Shown here piece after piece: positions 51,446 through 60,413 of a stretch of DNA of 64,000 nt. Numbering within the stretch: position 1 is the first letter of the stretch; each line of letters starts with the position of its first letter. Location of the stretch: contig CAYMWP010000007.1 of assembly GCA_964393895.1 (NCBI GenBank), positions 1 through 64,000 of the forward strand. The letters are read 5' to 3'. The DNA is from B4-G1 sp964393895 (lineage in GTDB: Bacteria; Chloroflexota; Anaerolineae; B4-G1). The notes under the pieces are model-generated. The model saw only the letters and a list, made by a program, of their open reading frames with translations, had not been told where the DNA came from and searched no databases. The position numbers were made by a program, and so were the translations under genes.

Positions 51446-53125
51446 ATGCCTGAGGTCAAATTCGACACCTACTATCGGTACGACGATCTGACGCGCATCT
51501 TGGAGGGTTTTGCGGAGGAATATCCTCAGTTGGTGCGAGTCGAAAGCATCGGCCAGAGCTATGAGGGGCGCGATATCTGGCTGGTCGCGGTGACCAATTT
51601 CGCCACGGGCGAGGATAGGCAAAAGCCCGCGTTGTGGGTGGATGGCAACATTCACGCCGCCGAGCTGGCCCCTTCCAGCTTGTGTCTCTACTTGATCAAC
51701 CGGCTGGTCACAGAATATGGCTCGGACCCCGACATCACGCGCTGCCTCGATTCGCGCGCTTTTTACGTCTGCCCCCGGGTCAACCCCGACGGGGCCGAGC
51801 TGGCGCTGGCAGACAAACCCAAGTTCATCCGCTCCAGCACGCGCCCCTACCCCTACGACGAAGAGCCCATCGGTGGCCTGGTCGAGGAGGACGTGGACGG
51901 CGACGGTCGCATTTTGAATATGCGGCTTCCAGACCCCAACGGGGCCTGGAAGATCTGCCCAGAAGAACCGCGCTTGCTCGTGCGCCGCGAGCCTACCGAG
52001 ACTGGGGGACAGTACTACCGCCTGCTCACCGAAGGACCGATCGAGGATTACGATGGGGCGCTGATCCCCATTCAACCCCGCAAGGAACGGCTCGACCTGA
52101 ACCGCAACTTTCCCCTGAACTGGCGGCAGGAGCACGAGCAGCCGGGCGCGGGTCCTTATCCCACCTCGGAGCCAGAGGCGCGCGCTATCTCCCATTTCAT
52201 CGCTGACCATCCCAACATCACCGGCGGCGTTGCCTTCCACACCTTTAGCGGGGTGTTGCTCAGGCCCTACAGCGATCAGAACGACGAAGCCTTCCCGGCC
52301 GAGGATCTGTGGACGTACCAAAAGATCGGGCAGAAAGGCGCCGAAATCACGGGCTACCCTGCCGTTTCCATCTACCACGACTTTCGCTATCACCCCAACA
52401 AGGTCATCACAGGCGGGATCTCCGATTGGATGTACGATCATCTGGGGATGTTTGCCTGGGGGGTAGAGTTGTGGAGTCCGCAGAAGCAGGCGGGCATTGA
52501 GGAATACAAGTTCATCGAGTGGTGGCGCGAGCATCCATTGGAGGACGACCTGAAGATGCTCCGCTGGAGCGACGAGGCGCTTGAGGGCAAAGGGTACGTG
52601 GATTGGTATCCATTCGATCATCCGCAACTGGGCCAGATCGAGTTGGGCGGCTGGGATTGGTTCCACGCTTTCAGAAATCCCCCCCCGGAATTCTTGGAGA
52701 AAGAGATTGCCCCCTTTGCCGACTGGTTGGTGTGGCATCTGCTGATCTCGCCCCGGCTGGAGTTGTACGAGGCGAGCGTCAAACCACTGGGGGAGGACGC
52801 TTACAGCGTGCGCGTGGTGGTCCAGAACACTGGCTGGCTGCCAACCTATGTGACGAAAAAGGCTCTGGAGAAGAAATTGACGCGGGGAGTGATATGCGAG
52901 ATCGAACTGCCCGACGGCGCGACGCTCGAAACCGGCAAGCCGAGGGAGGAACTGAGCCAGTTGGAGGGGCGGGCCTACAAGCCCTCCGTGCCCGACGCCG
53001 AGGACAGTACCGACGACCGCGCCAAAGTCGAGTGGGTGGTACGCTCGCCCGCAGGAGGCACGGTCAGGCTGACCGCCCGCCACGACCGAGCTGGCACCGT
53101 CGTCACAGAGGTAGAGCTGGAATAG
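51446..53125 (+). CDS. M14-family zinc carboxypeptidase-like protein
   Basis: A 559-residue metallopeptidase. Zinc ligands are visible in DGNIHAAELAPS near residues 67-78 (HxxE) and VAFHTFSG near 258 (second His); the catalytic Glu lies in WGVELWSP near 339. The conserved NPDG, LDLNRNFP and YPTSEPEARA motifs of M14 peptidases lie between them. A C-terminal beta domain of about 130 residues follows. There is no signal peptide, unusual for this family. The start could also be ATG 51440 overlapping the previous stop; 51446 has the better spacing from GGGGG. Confidence 0.88.
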   Translation: MPEVKFDTYYRYDDLTRILEGFAEEYPQLVRVESIGQSYEGRDIWLVAVTNFATGEDRQKPALWVDGNIHAAELAPSSLCLYLINRLVTEYGSDPDITRCLDSRAFYVCPRVNPDGAELALADKPKFIRSSTRPYPYDEEPIGGLVEEDVDGDGRILNMRLPDPNGAWKICPEEPRLLVRREPTETGGQYYRLLTEGPIEDYDGALIPIQPRKERLDLNRNFPLNWRQEHEQPGAGPYPTSEPEARAISHFIADHPNITGGVAFHTFSGVLLRPYSDQNDEAFPAEDLWTYQKIGQKGAEITGYPAVSIYHDFRYHPNKVITGGISDWMYDHLGMFAWGVELWSPQKQAGIEEYKFIEWWREHPLEDDLKMLRWSDEALEGKGYVDWYPFDHPQLGQIELGGWDWFHAFRNPPPEFLEKEIAPFADWLVWHLLISPRLELYEASVKPLGEDAYSVRVVVQNTGWLPTYVTKKALEKKLTRGVICEIELPDGATLETGKPREELSQLEGRAYKPSVPDAEDSTDDRAKVEWVVRSPAGGTVRLTARHDRAGTVVTEVELE

Positions 53126-53614
53126 AGATTTACTGCCGGGCACTTTTTTCAGAGGCGCCGAATGATGAAGGGTAACTGTTCAAGGGAAAGCCTGTTTTAC
53201 CAAAGTACACAAAGGAAAAAACCAAAAACAGTCGCAGAACTTTTGAATCACTTTCTTGGTGTCCTTCGTGCCCTTCGTGGTTCTCCAAAATAGGTATGCC
53301 TGAACGCTTACGATGAAGGAACTGCTTTACAGCAGCGATTCTCATCTTGGCTTTACGGCAGATCAACTTGTGGGATGAGACAACAGGGATTGGCCTTTTT
53401 CCAGTTATCACTACTATTTGAGCACCCAAGGTCGGGATTGGTTGATGGATTGCTGGTCGTGCTACCCAGTGATCGAGTTTTTGAAGGACGATGATTTCGA
53501 GCAGCTATGATGTTGACCCTGCCTAAACACACCGGCTGAAGCCTCGACTCCACCAAAATGAGGACTTTAGATTCCACGCCAATCTCTAACAGAAAACTGA
53601 CAAAAGGGTGACGA
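53126..53614 (+). other. 489-base intergenic region with two dispersed repeats
   Basis: No gene is supported. 53172-53311 is a dispersed repeat with a second copy at 59550-59683. 53527-53562 repeats the right arm of the hairpin at 34098-34111 and the following AAAATGAG. The remainder (53312-53526) has no recognisable feature. Confidence 0.7.
53172..53311 (+). repeat. about 137-bp dispersed repeat, copy A
   Basis: Matches 59550-59683 nearly base for base apart from a few indels and substitutions, in the same orientation. Confidence 0.9.
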
Positions 53615-55012
53615 ATGTACGAAAAAGTAAACGCCGATATCATCGAGGCGCTCCAGCGGATCGTAGGCTCGGAAAACGTCCTGGTGGACGCAGAGGCGCT
53701 GGAGCCTTACACCCACGACGAGACGGTGGGGTTGCGGGCCGCTCCCGAGGTGGCGGTGCGCGTCAGGTCGGCGGGACAGGTGGCCGAGATTCTCAAGCTG
53801 GCCCAACGAGAGCGGGTACCGGTGACGCCGCGCGGCGCGGGCTACGGTCTCAGCGGCGGGGCTGTGGCCGTTCAGGGGGGTGTCATCCTCTCGACGGAAA
53901 AGATGAACCGCATCCTGGAGATTGACAAGGAAAACCTGATGGTCACCGTCGAGCCGGGGGCGATCACGGGCGACATCCACCGCGCGGTGGAGGCGGAGGG
54001 GCTGTTCTATCCCCCTGACCCGGCCAGCCTCGATTCCTGCTCCATCGGCGGGAACATTGCCGAGAACGCGGGCGGTCCGCGGGCGGTCAAGTACGGGGTG
54101 ACCCGCCATTACGTCTGCGGCCTGGAGGCGGTGCTGCCTTCCGGCGAGATCATCACCTGCGGCGGCAAGCTGGTCAAGAACGTCACTGGCTACGACCTGA
54201 TCCAACTGCTGATCGGCTCGGAGGGCACGCTGGCGGTGGTGACCAAGATCATCCTGCGGCTGCTGCCCCTGCCCAGGGTGCAGATTGACCTGTTGGTGCC
54301 GTTCGCCGACTTCCAGGCGGCGGCCGACACGGTCTTGGACATCATCGCCCACCGCGTGCTGCCCACCACTATGGAGTTTATGGAGCGAGATAGCGTCCTG
54401 GCCGTCGAGCGGTTGAGCCAGAAGGAGATGCCCTACCACGACGCGGCGGCCCATCTGCTGATCCAACTCGACGGCAACAGCCAGGAGGCGGTGGGCAGCG
54501 ACTGCGACGTGGTGGGCGAGTTGTGCCTGGAGCACGGGGCGCTGGACGTGCTGGTGGCCAGGGATAGCCGCACCCGCGACCGGCTGTGGGAGGCGCGCCG
54601 CTTGATCATTGATGCGCTCAACCACGAAAGCCCCGTCAACCACATGGAGGACGTGGTCGTGCCCCGCGCCGGGTTGCCGCCGCTGTTGAGGGGAATCAAA
54701 GAGATTGGCCGGCGGCACGATGTGCGCGTCGTCTGCTTTGGTCACTCTGGCGACGGGAACGTGCACGTCAATGTCCTCAAGGACCAAATCCCCGACGAGC
54801 GGTGGAAAGCGCTCGTGCCGGTGGTGACCGAGGCAATCTACCGGCTCAGCCTATCTCTGGGGGGAACGATCACCGGCGAGCACGGCATCGGCGCTACCCG
54901 CCGCAAGTATCTCCACCTGGCGCTGGACGAGGCCCAGATCGAGCTGATGCGGAGTATCAGGGCGGTCTTTGACCCCAACTGCATCCTGAATCCGGGCAAG
55001 ATATTTCCGTGA
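53615..55012 (+). CDS. glcD: FAD-linked 2-hydroxyacid oxidase (GlcD/D-lactate dehydrogenase type)
   Basis: A 465-residue FAD flavoprotein of the vanillyl-alcohol-oxidase superfamily. The FAD-binding strands VPVTPRGAGYGLSGGAV near residues 68-84 and PDPASLDSCSIGGNIAENAGGP near 128-149, the LIGSEGTLAVVTKI segment near 198-211, and the C-terminal CFGHSGDGNVHVN near 371-383 and GEHGIGATRR near 422-431 are all diagnostic. It oxidises glycolate or D-lactate-like hydroxyacids. Glycolate oxidase would need GlcE/GlcF partners, which are absent here. It stands between the glyoxylate-type transaminase and an aldolase. Confidence 0.9.
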   Translation: MYEKVNADIIEALQRIVGSENVLVDAEALEPYTHDETVGLRAAPEVAVRVRSAGQVAEILKLAQRERVPVTPRGAGYGLSGGAVAVQGGVILSTEKMNRILEIDKENLMVTVEPGAITGDIHRAVEAEGLFYPPDPASLDSCSIGGNIAENAGGPRAVKYGVTRHYVCGLEAVLPSGEIITCGGKLVKNVTGYDLIQLLIGSEGTLAVVTKIILRLLPLPRVQIDLLVPFADFQAAADTVLDIIAHRVLPTTMEFMERDSVLAVERLSQKEMPYHDAAAHLLIQLDGNSQEAVGSDCDVVGELCLEHGALDVLVARDSRTRDRLWEARRLIIDALNHESPVNHMEDVVVPRAGLPPLLRGIKEIGRRHDVRVVCFGHSGDGNVHVNVLKDQIPDERWKALVPVVTEAIYRLSLSLGGTITGEHGIGATRRKYLHLALDEAQIELMRSIRAVFDPNCILNPGKIFP

Positions 55013-55017
55013 GGCCT

Positions 55018-55034
55018 AAATCGTGAAACGTAAT
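55018..55034 (+). repeat. CGTGAAACGT-type repeat ahead of the aldolase gene
   Basis: A single unit in the GlcD-aldolase junction; same family as 42431-42472. Confidence 0.5.
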
Positions 55035-55043
55035 GAGAAGTTT

Positions 55044-55943
55044 ATGGACAAGTCTGTTATTTCTTTGAGTGGGGTGTTTCCGCCCGTTACTACGCCCTTT
55101 GACGCCAAGGGGGACGTGGCAATCCAATCGTTGATCGAGAATCTCGAACGTTGGAACCAGTACGACCTGGCCGGGTACATAGTTCTAGGCTCCAACGGCG
55201 AGGCTGGCTTTCTCTCCGAGGAAGAAAAACTGCGCGTCTGGGAGGCGGCTCGGCAAGCCATCCCGCCGGACAGGCTGATGATCGCCGGGGCGGGGTGCGA
55301 ATCCACGCGCCAGACCATCGCCCTGACCCACCAGGCTGCCCAGGCCGGCGCCGATGCCGTGCTCCTGGTCACGCCTCACTACTACGATCCCCAGATGACG
55401 TCCGGCGCCCTGATCCAGCACTATGAATCGGTGGCCGATGTTGCGCCCATCCCCGTGCTGCTCTACACCGTGCCCAAGTTCACCCACGTGGACGTTGACG
55501 CGACCGCCGTCGCCCACCTGGCCCGCCATCCCAACATTATTGGCATCAAGGATACCGGGGGCAACATGGCAAAGGTGGCCGACATCGTGCGGCTGGCCGG
55601 CCCCGACTTTCAGGTGTTGGCCGGGTCGGCGAGCTTTTTCCTGGTCGGGCTGACGCTGGGCGCGGTGGGCGGCGTGCTGGCGCTATCCAACGTGGCTCCC
55701 CAAAAGTGTCTGAATCTCTACCGGTTGTTCAAGGCGGGCAAGATGGAGGAGGCGGGCGAGCTTCAGCGCTGGATGATCCCAGTCAACGCGGCGATCACCG
55801 CTCGCTTTGGCATCGCGGGGTTGAAGGCGGCCCTGGAGATGTTGGGCTACTATGGCGGGCCGGTCCGCTCGCCGCTGCTTGCCCTCACCGAGGAGGAGCG
55901 GCACGCGCTGCGGGAGGTGCTGGTCGAGGGCGGGCTGTTGTAA
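55044..55943 (+). CDS. dihydrodipicolinate synthase/4-hydroxy-2-oxoglutarate aldolase-family protein
   Basis: A 299-residue class I aldolase of the DapA superfamily. GVFPPVTTPFDAKGDV near residues 8-23, LGSNGEAGFLSEEE near 43-56 (the GxxGE motif), the Tyr in LLYTVPKF near 136 and the Schiff-base Lys in IIGIKDTGGN near 161-170 are present. Members include DapA, N-acetylneuraminate lyase and 4-hydroxy-2-oxoglutarate aldolase, the last yielding glyoxylate and pyruvate; the neighbouring glyoxylate transaminase favours that reading but does not prove it. ATG 55044 is chosen; GTG 55023 lies in a repeat. Confidence 0.85.
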   Translation: MDKSVISLSGVFPPVTTPFDAKGDVAIQSLIENLERWNQYDLAGYIVLGSNGEAGFLSEEEKLRVWEAARQAIPPDRLMIAGAGCESTRQTIALTHQAAQAGADAVLLVTPHYYDPQMTSGALIQHYESVADVAPIPVLLYTVPKFTHVDVDATAVAHLARHPNIIGIKDTGGNMAKVADIVRLAGPDFQVLAGSASFFLVGLTLGAVGGVLALSNVAPQKCLNLYRLFKAGKMEEAGELQRWMIPVNAAITARFGIAGLKAALEMLGYYGGPVRSPLLALTEEERHALREVLVEGGLL

Positions 55944-56050
55944 CAAAATGGGGCAATGTAGTTTCCATGCCTCTCGGCCTGGCGCGCTATGGGAAGCGCG
56001 GCTACGCAAGTTCCCCCACGATATTGAGATGGTACTTTTCACGCTTGAGG

Positions 56051-58513
56051 CTAGTCATAATTCGCTTCTGCGACACCCGGCAGGGTAAAGAAGAAAAGGC
56101 TGCCTTGGCCTATCTCACTCTCTACTCCTACTTGCCCCCCTAGCTTTTCCACGATGCGCTTCACGATGGATAGTCCCAGACCGTGTCCTTTGATACGCAT
56201 AGGGCTGAGCCGCGTGAACGGTGTGAATAACTTGGCTTGTTCCTCTGGTGTGAGGCCGGGGCCGTTATCACGCACCCAGAAGCGGATGTACCCCCTCTCA
56301 GTCCGCTTTGCTTGCGGGAGAGGGTCGGCTCCCAACTCGATACGGGGCAGAATCTCTTCCTCCGGCCTTCCGCCATATTTGAGCGCGTTACTGAGATAGT
56401 TGACCCACACCTCCTCCACCCACGGCCCGTAGCCCAGCGCCACCGGCCATATCGCGTGCAAGACGATCTCGGCTTGACAATCTTTGATCATTTGAGCCAA
56501 CTGCTCCTGTACCTGGGCCACGATTCCGGCCATGTCTAGCGGCTCGAATTGCGCCTCCATCTCCCGCAGCCCGGCCAGCAACATCAGTTCGTCGACTATG
56601 TGGCTTATTTTGCGTCCGCTTGACGCAACCTTGCGCAGGGACTCTAGGCCCTGGATATCACCCTGAGCAGCGCAGTCCTCCGCCAACATCTCGGCGTAGG
56701 CGACTATAGGGGTGAGTGGGGATTTGATGTCGTGGGCCACGGTGTGAGCGAAGGCGTCCAGTTCTTTGTTGCGTGCCTCCAGCTCGACGGTACGCTCCGC
56801 GACCTGCTCTTCGAGGCCTGTCACCAGCTTACTTAGTCTGGAGGCCATCTTGTTGAACGCACTGGTCAAAAAGCCGATCTCGTCCTGATTCTGGATGGCG
56901 ACTTGAACGTTCAGGTCGCCGGCTTCCATCTGCCGCACCCCGGCCAACAAGGCATCCAGCGGCCTGACGATGGAGAAGTGAAGCAAGGTGGGCAGGCCTG
57001 CCATGAGCAGCAGGCTGCCCCCGATCACTACCCATCCCAGGGGAAGGATGAACGCGTGCAGATACTGTCTGAAATCCAGTTGATAGTTCTGTACGATCGC
57101 CCCTTGAGCCTCTTGGAGCGGTCCAGATAGATCGTCCAGGTGGGTGTGCAGGCTCTCCCTTCGACCCGGGGCCGCCCCGCGCAGCCAGGGATTCGCCGAT
57201 GGGGTTTCATCCGGGTCGAAGCGTAACGGTAAAGGCAGGCCGTTGTAGGTGATATCGAAGACGCCGTCCTGGTAAAGAATGGCCTGAAAGGTGAAAATGG
57301 CTTCGGGCTGGTATAGCGCAGGCAGATGGTCCCAGGTGAGGATCAGGCGGTCGGGTTCCTGGCGGGCATACAATCCACCGCCCGCGTTGGGATCGAGTTC
57401 GATCAGGAGCGGAAAGATGGTGGGCAAATTGGCGCGGCGGGCCTGCATGTTGGGCTGCCAGAAGGGCTCGCCTATGCCGATGGCGCCCGAACTGGCGACA
57501 TAGATCTGGGTATACGATTGCCCGTAAAAGGGAAATTCAAAGTCGATTTTATGGTTGCGGGCCTCATTTAAGGGCTGAACCTGCAACCTGTCTCCCAGCC
57601 CGGTTTCAAAGGCAGGATCAACGGTGGTCACGGTGTACCCGCCGGATGCGTCGGGCGTAAAGCGCAGAGTCTGGTGATCCGTCAGGTCGGGGCGGTAGGT
57701 GGCGATGTAGGGAGAGGCAATGACCCAGCCCACCGAGCCCAGCAAGGCCAGGAACAGGGTCAGCGTGAGGATAGATAATCGCGCCAGAACGGATACGCCG
57801 CCGGGAATAAAGTTGATATAGTTGATGGCAAACAGCCACAAGGCTATCAATATCCCAATCGCAAGCGCAGCATTGTAGAACATGGTCGGAAGGTAAAAGA
57901 TGCGTAAAATGTCGATTATGCCTAACACAAATAGAATCCCAAAGACGAGAACAAAGCTGCGCGCGCCGCGCGCTTCCTTTCCCTGCGGGTTCCAAAGCTT
58001 GATCAGTCCGTTCAAGGGACGCGGGTCAGCCGCAATGGTCTGGCGTAAGAAGGCGATGGGCGCCCATAACAAGACGAGGGCATTCGCATAAGCTGACACA
58101 CCAGGGCGATAATAGACAGTCTCCCACTGGAGCAGCGAGACGTAGCGGTAAACCATATACGACGCTTCCCACAGCAGATAGGCCAGACTGACGACCAGGC
58201 TGGCATGGGCTTCCCATTTGTGGTGGGCATAGAAGCGGGGGAAACGGTAGGCGAACTGCAGCAAAAAGACCAGCGCCAACGCCAGGACGGTGTTTTGGGC
58301 ATAGACGGCAAGCAGGCGTGGGAAGGGTGAGAGGGCCACATCCAGGAACATCAGCCCGATAAAAACGGTCGCCCCGGCAAAGAAGCAGGTCAGCAGAACC
58401 AGTTGCGTGTTCCTGTTCTGCAGGTGACGGGCCAGGAAAAGAGTGATGGACAGAGACAGGATGAACTGGGTAAGGTAACTGATTGATGCAGGTGTAAGGT
58501 GTATGAAAGACAT
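56051..58513 (-). CDS. membrane sensor histidine kinase with an extracellular beta-sandwich domain
   Basis: An 820-residue kinase. Eight hydrophobic helices occupy about residues 1-270, followed by an exported domain (about 280-490) with FPFYGQSYTQIYVASSGAIGIG and LILTWDHLPALY, similar to NIDO-like modules. A ninth helix (about 495-520), HAMP (RPLDALLAGVRQMEAGD), HisKA with the phosphoacceptor His in HTVAHDIKSPLTPI near 597, and an ATPase domain with NALKYG, DNGPGLT and GHGLGLSIVKRI follow. No response-regulator gene is adjacent. The start ATG is at 58513 (minus strand). Confidence 0.9.
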   Translation of the reverse strand: MSFIHLTPASISYLTQFILSLSITLFLARHLQNRNTQLVLLTCFFAGATVFIGLMFLDVALSPFPRLLAVYAQNTVLALALVFLLQFAYRFPRFYAHHKWEAHASLVVSLAYLLWEASYMVYRYVSLLQWETVYYRPGVSAYANALVLLWAPIAFLRQTIAADPRPLNGLIKLWNPQGKEARGARSFVLVFGILFVLGIIDILRIFYLPTMFYNAALAIGILIALWLFAINYINFIPGGVSVLARLSILTLTLFLALLGSVGWVIASPYIATYRPDLTDHQTLRFTPDASGGYTVTTVDPAFETGLGDRLQVQPLNEARNHKIDFEFPFYGQSYTQIYVASSGAIGIGEPFWQPNMQARRANLPTIFPLLIELDPNAGGGLYARQEPDRLILTWDHLPALYQPEAIFTFQAILYQDGVFDITYNGLPLPLRFDPDETPSANPWLRGAAPGRRESLHTHLDDLSGPLQEAQGAIVQNYQLDFRQYLHAFILPLGWVVIGGSLLLMAGLPTLLHFSIVRPLDALLAGVRQMEAGDLNVQVAIQNQDEIGFLTSAFNKMASRLSKLVTGLEEQVAERTVELEARNKELDAFAHTVAHDIKSPLTPIVAYAEMLAEDCAAQGDIQGLESLRKVASSGRKISHIVDELMLLAGLREMEAQFEPLDMAGIVAQVQEQLAQMIKDCQAEIVLHAIWPVALGYGPWVEEVWVNYLSNALKYGGRPEEEILPRIELGADPLPQAKRTERGYIRFWVRDNGPGLTPEEQAKLFTPFTRLSPMRIKGHGLGLSIVKRIVEKLGGQVGVESEIGQGSLFFFTLPGVAEANYD

Positions 58514-58545
58514 TGTTTCAACCGCCCAAGATTATGAAATCGCAG

Positions 58546-59535
58546 CTACGGGCCGGTATTTTTTCCATAATAGGAATTGCTGCCAGCCGGCTCCCGGCTC
58601 AGGATCCCCGTCAGGCAGCCCATCCCGCCGGCCGCTTTACAGAGTTCGCCGATCTCTACCTCGACGCACTCGATTCCGGCCGCCTGGTACATGGCCCGGG
58701 TTTGCGGGCACCCGGCCGGCATCAGCACCCGTCGTGGCCCCAGCGCGACAAAGTTGAGCGCCATTCCCGGCATGGTCTCCTGGTCGTTGGGCAGCCACAA
58801 CACTTCCAGCCCCCGCGCGCGCAGCAGTTTGATCACTTTGTGAGGCACTCGCCCCGGCCCGGCCACGGCCAGGTCACGGTCGGCAAAGTTGACCGTGCCC
58901 AGCAGGTGCATCGTCCCGTAGGGCAGGTCCACTCTCACCACTTCCACCCCCATCTCCTTGAGCAACGCCTGCACCTGCGCCGCGCCTTGGTCGTTGGTGC
59001 GCAGCCCGGTGGTCAGCAGCAGTGTGTTCTCGTCCAGCCACAGTGCGTCGGCCCCCTCAAAAGTCCCCGCCCCGCGCACGCTGCGCAGGATGGGCACACC
59101 CAGGTCGGCGAGCCGTCGGGCGACGTACACCTCCTCGCCGGCGCGCACGGTGGAGGCGGGACGGGCCAGCACAGCGCCCTCCGGCGTCATGAAGAATAGG
59201 TCGCGCATAAAGATAGTGTTGGGGGGCGGGGCGGTGGCCGGTTCCAGGTAGTGGACGGTGACGCCCGCGCTGCGGTAGGCCTCGGCCAGCGCGTCGTGCT
59301 CGCGCCGCACAAGGTCAAAATCCACCGAGGCCAGCATCTGCACCGCGTTGGGATCGTCTGGGATCCGGCTCATCTCTGGCCCGGGCCGGTGCAACAACAC
59401 CGCTCGCAGGGGCGCCCATTCGCTGGCCGTACCCCAGTCCCCCCAGAGATTGCCCATTTCTTCACGCATCGTCGTGGAGCGCGGCGACCAGCCTGGGCCG
59501 CCGTAAGCGGCAGCGAGGGTGGATGGAATATTCAT
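58546..59535 (-). CDS. amidinotransferase/dimethylarginine dimethylaminohydrolase-family protein
   Basis: A 329-residue guanidino-group modifying enzyme. The Asp of the catalytic set lies in TIFMRDLFFM near 110-119, the His in PYGTMHLLGTV near 204-214 and the nucleophilic Cys in GGMGCLTG near 302-309. The family includes arginine deiminase and dimethylarginine dimethylaminohydrolase, which hydrolyse arginine or methylarginines to citrulline, and amidinotransferases. There is no signal peptide. It runs in the same direction as the kinase gene 32 bases downstream. The exact reaction is undetermined. Confidence 0.85.
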   Translation of the reverse strand: MNIPSTLAAAYGGPGWSPRSTTMREEMGNLWGDWGTASEWAPLRAVLLHRPGPEMSRIPDDPNAVQMLASVDFDLVRREHDALAEAYRSAGVTVHYLEPATAPPPNTIFMRDLFFMTPEGAVLARPASTVRAGEEVYVARRLADLGVPILRSVRGAGTFEGADALWLDENTLLLTTGLRTNDQGAAQVQALLKEMGVEVVRVDLPYGTMHLLGTVNFADRDLAVAGPGRVPHKVIKLLRARGLEVLWLPNDQETMPGMALNFVALGPRRVLMPAGCPQTRAMYQAAGIECVEVEIGELCKAAGGMGCLTGILSREPAGSNSYYGKNTGP

Positions 59536-59549
59536 CGTGAACTCTGTTC

Positions 59550-59683
59550 GTAACTGTTCAAGGGAAAGCCTGTTTTACCACAAAGGAAAAAACCAAAAAC
59601 AGTCGCAGAACTTTTGAAATCACTTTCTTGGTGTCCTTCGTGCCCTTTGTGGTTCTCCAAAATAGGTATGCCTGAACGCTTAC
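59550..59683 (+). repeat. about 137-bp dispersed repeat, copy B
   Basis: Near-identical to 53172-53311. ACCACAAAGG (59577-59586) and CCTTTGTGGT (59644-59653) form a perfect inverted repeat inside it, as in small non-autonomous mobile elements. Confidence 0.9.
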
Positions 59684-59689
59684 CTCTAT

Positions 59690-60331
59690 TCAAGCAAGGT
59701 TCTGCAGGTGGCAGGTGTCGTTCATCAGAAGTAGGGTGAAAGAGCGCCAGTCGTCGCAACTGGCGCCCTCTTTTACGTCAAATACGTTCACGGCGCAGGT
59801 ATCCTGCTGCAACCGCCAAAAGTGCTCGTTGCCCAGGCCCAGCACAGCGCAGAGCAGCACGCGGTTGACGACGGAGTGAGAGACCAGCGCGACGGTCTGC
59901 TCCGGATGGCGGACTATTACTTCTTCCAGGCCGGTCAGCACCCGCTCGCGCACCAGGCCCAGGCTCTCCCCGCCGGGGAACTGCACTGTGTGAGGTTCCT
60001 CGTACCAGGCCCGGAGGAGGGCCGGGTCTCGTTGTGCGACCTCGCCGGGTGAAAGTCCTCCCCACTCGCCGCAGTTGACGTCCAGTAAACCGGCCAGCGG
60101 TTGGACGGTCAACCCGTGGGCGCGGGCGATGGGTGCGGCGGTCTGCATGGCGCGCCCCATACGGCTGGCGTAGACGGCGGCGGCGGGCCAGCGAGAGGCC
60201 ACGTAGCGTCCGGTCGCCCCGGCCTGCGCCAGCCCAAACTCGTTCAAGGGCACGTCTATTTGGCCTCGGAAACGCACCTCTTTGTTCCAAGCCGTTTGAC
60301 CGTGACGCACGAGCACGATGCGGGTTGTCAT
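59690..60331 (-). CDS. histidine phosphatase family (phosphoglycerate mutase-like) protein
   Basis: A 213-residue phosphatase. The catalytic LVRHGQTAWN motif (phospho-His) is near residues 7-16, the second conserved His in LVSHSVVNR near 151, and the expected Arg/Glu positions in SRMGRAMQTA and CGEWGG. The family includes phosphoglycerate mutases and alpha-ribazole or other small-molecule phosphatases; the substrate is open. ATG at 60331 (minus strand) has a GGAGGAG site. The stop codon lies right beside the dispersed repeat at 59550-59683. Confidence 0.9.
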   Translation of the reverse strand: MTTRIVLVRHGQTAWNKEVRFRGQIDVPLNEFGLAQAGATGRYVASRWPAAAVYASRMGRAMQTAAPIARAHGLTVQPLAGLLDVNCGEWGGLSPGEVAQRDPALLRAWYEEPHTVQFPGGESLGLVRERVLTGLEEVIVRHPEQTVALVSHSVVNRVLLCAVLGLGNEHFWRLQQDTCAVNVFDVKEGASCDDWRSFTLLLMNDTCHLQNLA

Positions 60332-60371
60332 TTCAGTTTCTCCTCCTCTCCAGATGACCCAAGATGTGGGT

Positions 60372-60400
60372 ATTGTATCACGTCTACAAACAGGATGCAA
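60372..60400 (-). promoter_or_regulatory. putative promoter of the histidine phosphatase gene
   Basis: On the minus strand TTGCAT (60400-60395), a 17-base spacer and TACAAT (60377-60372) lie 40 bases before the start codon. Confidence 0.5.
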
Positions 60401-60413
60401 TCACCAAACCGGC

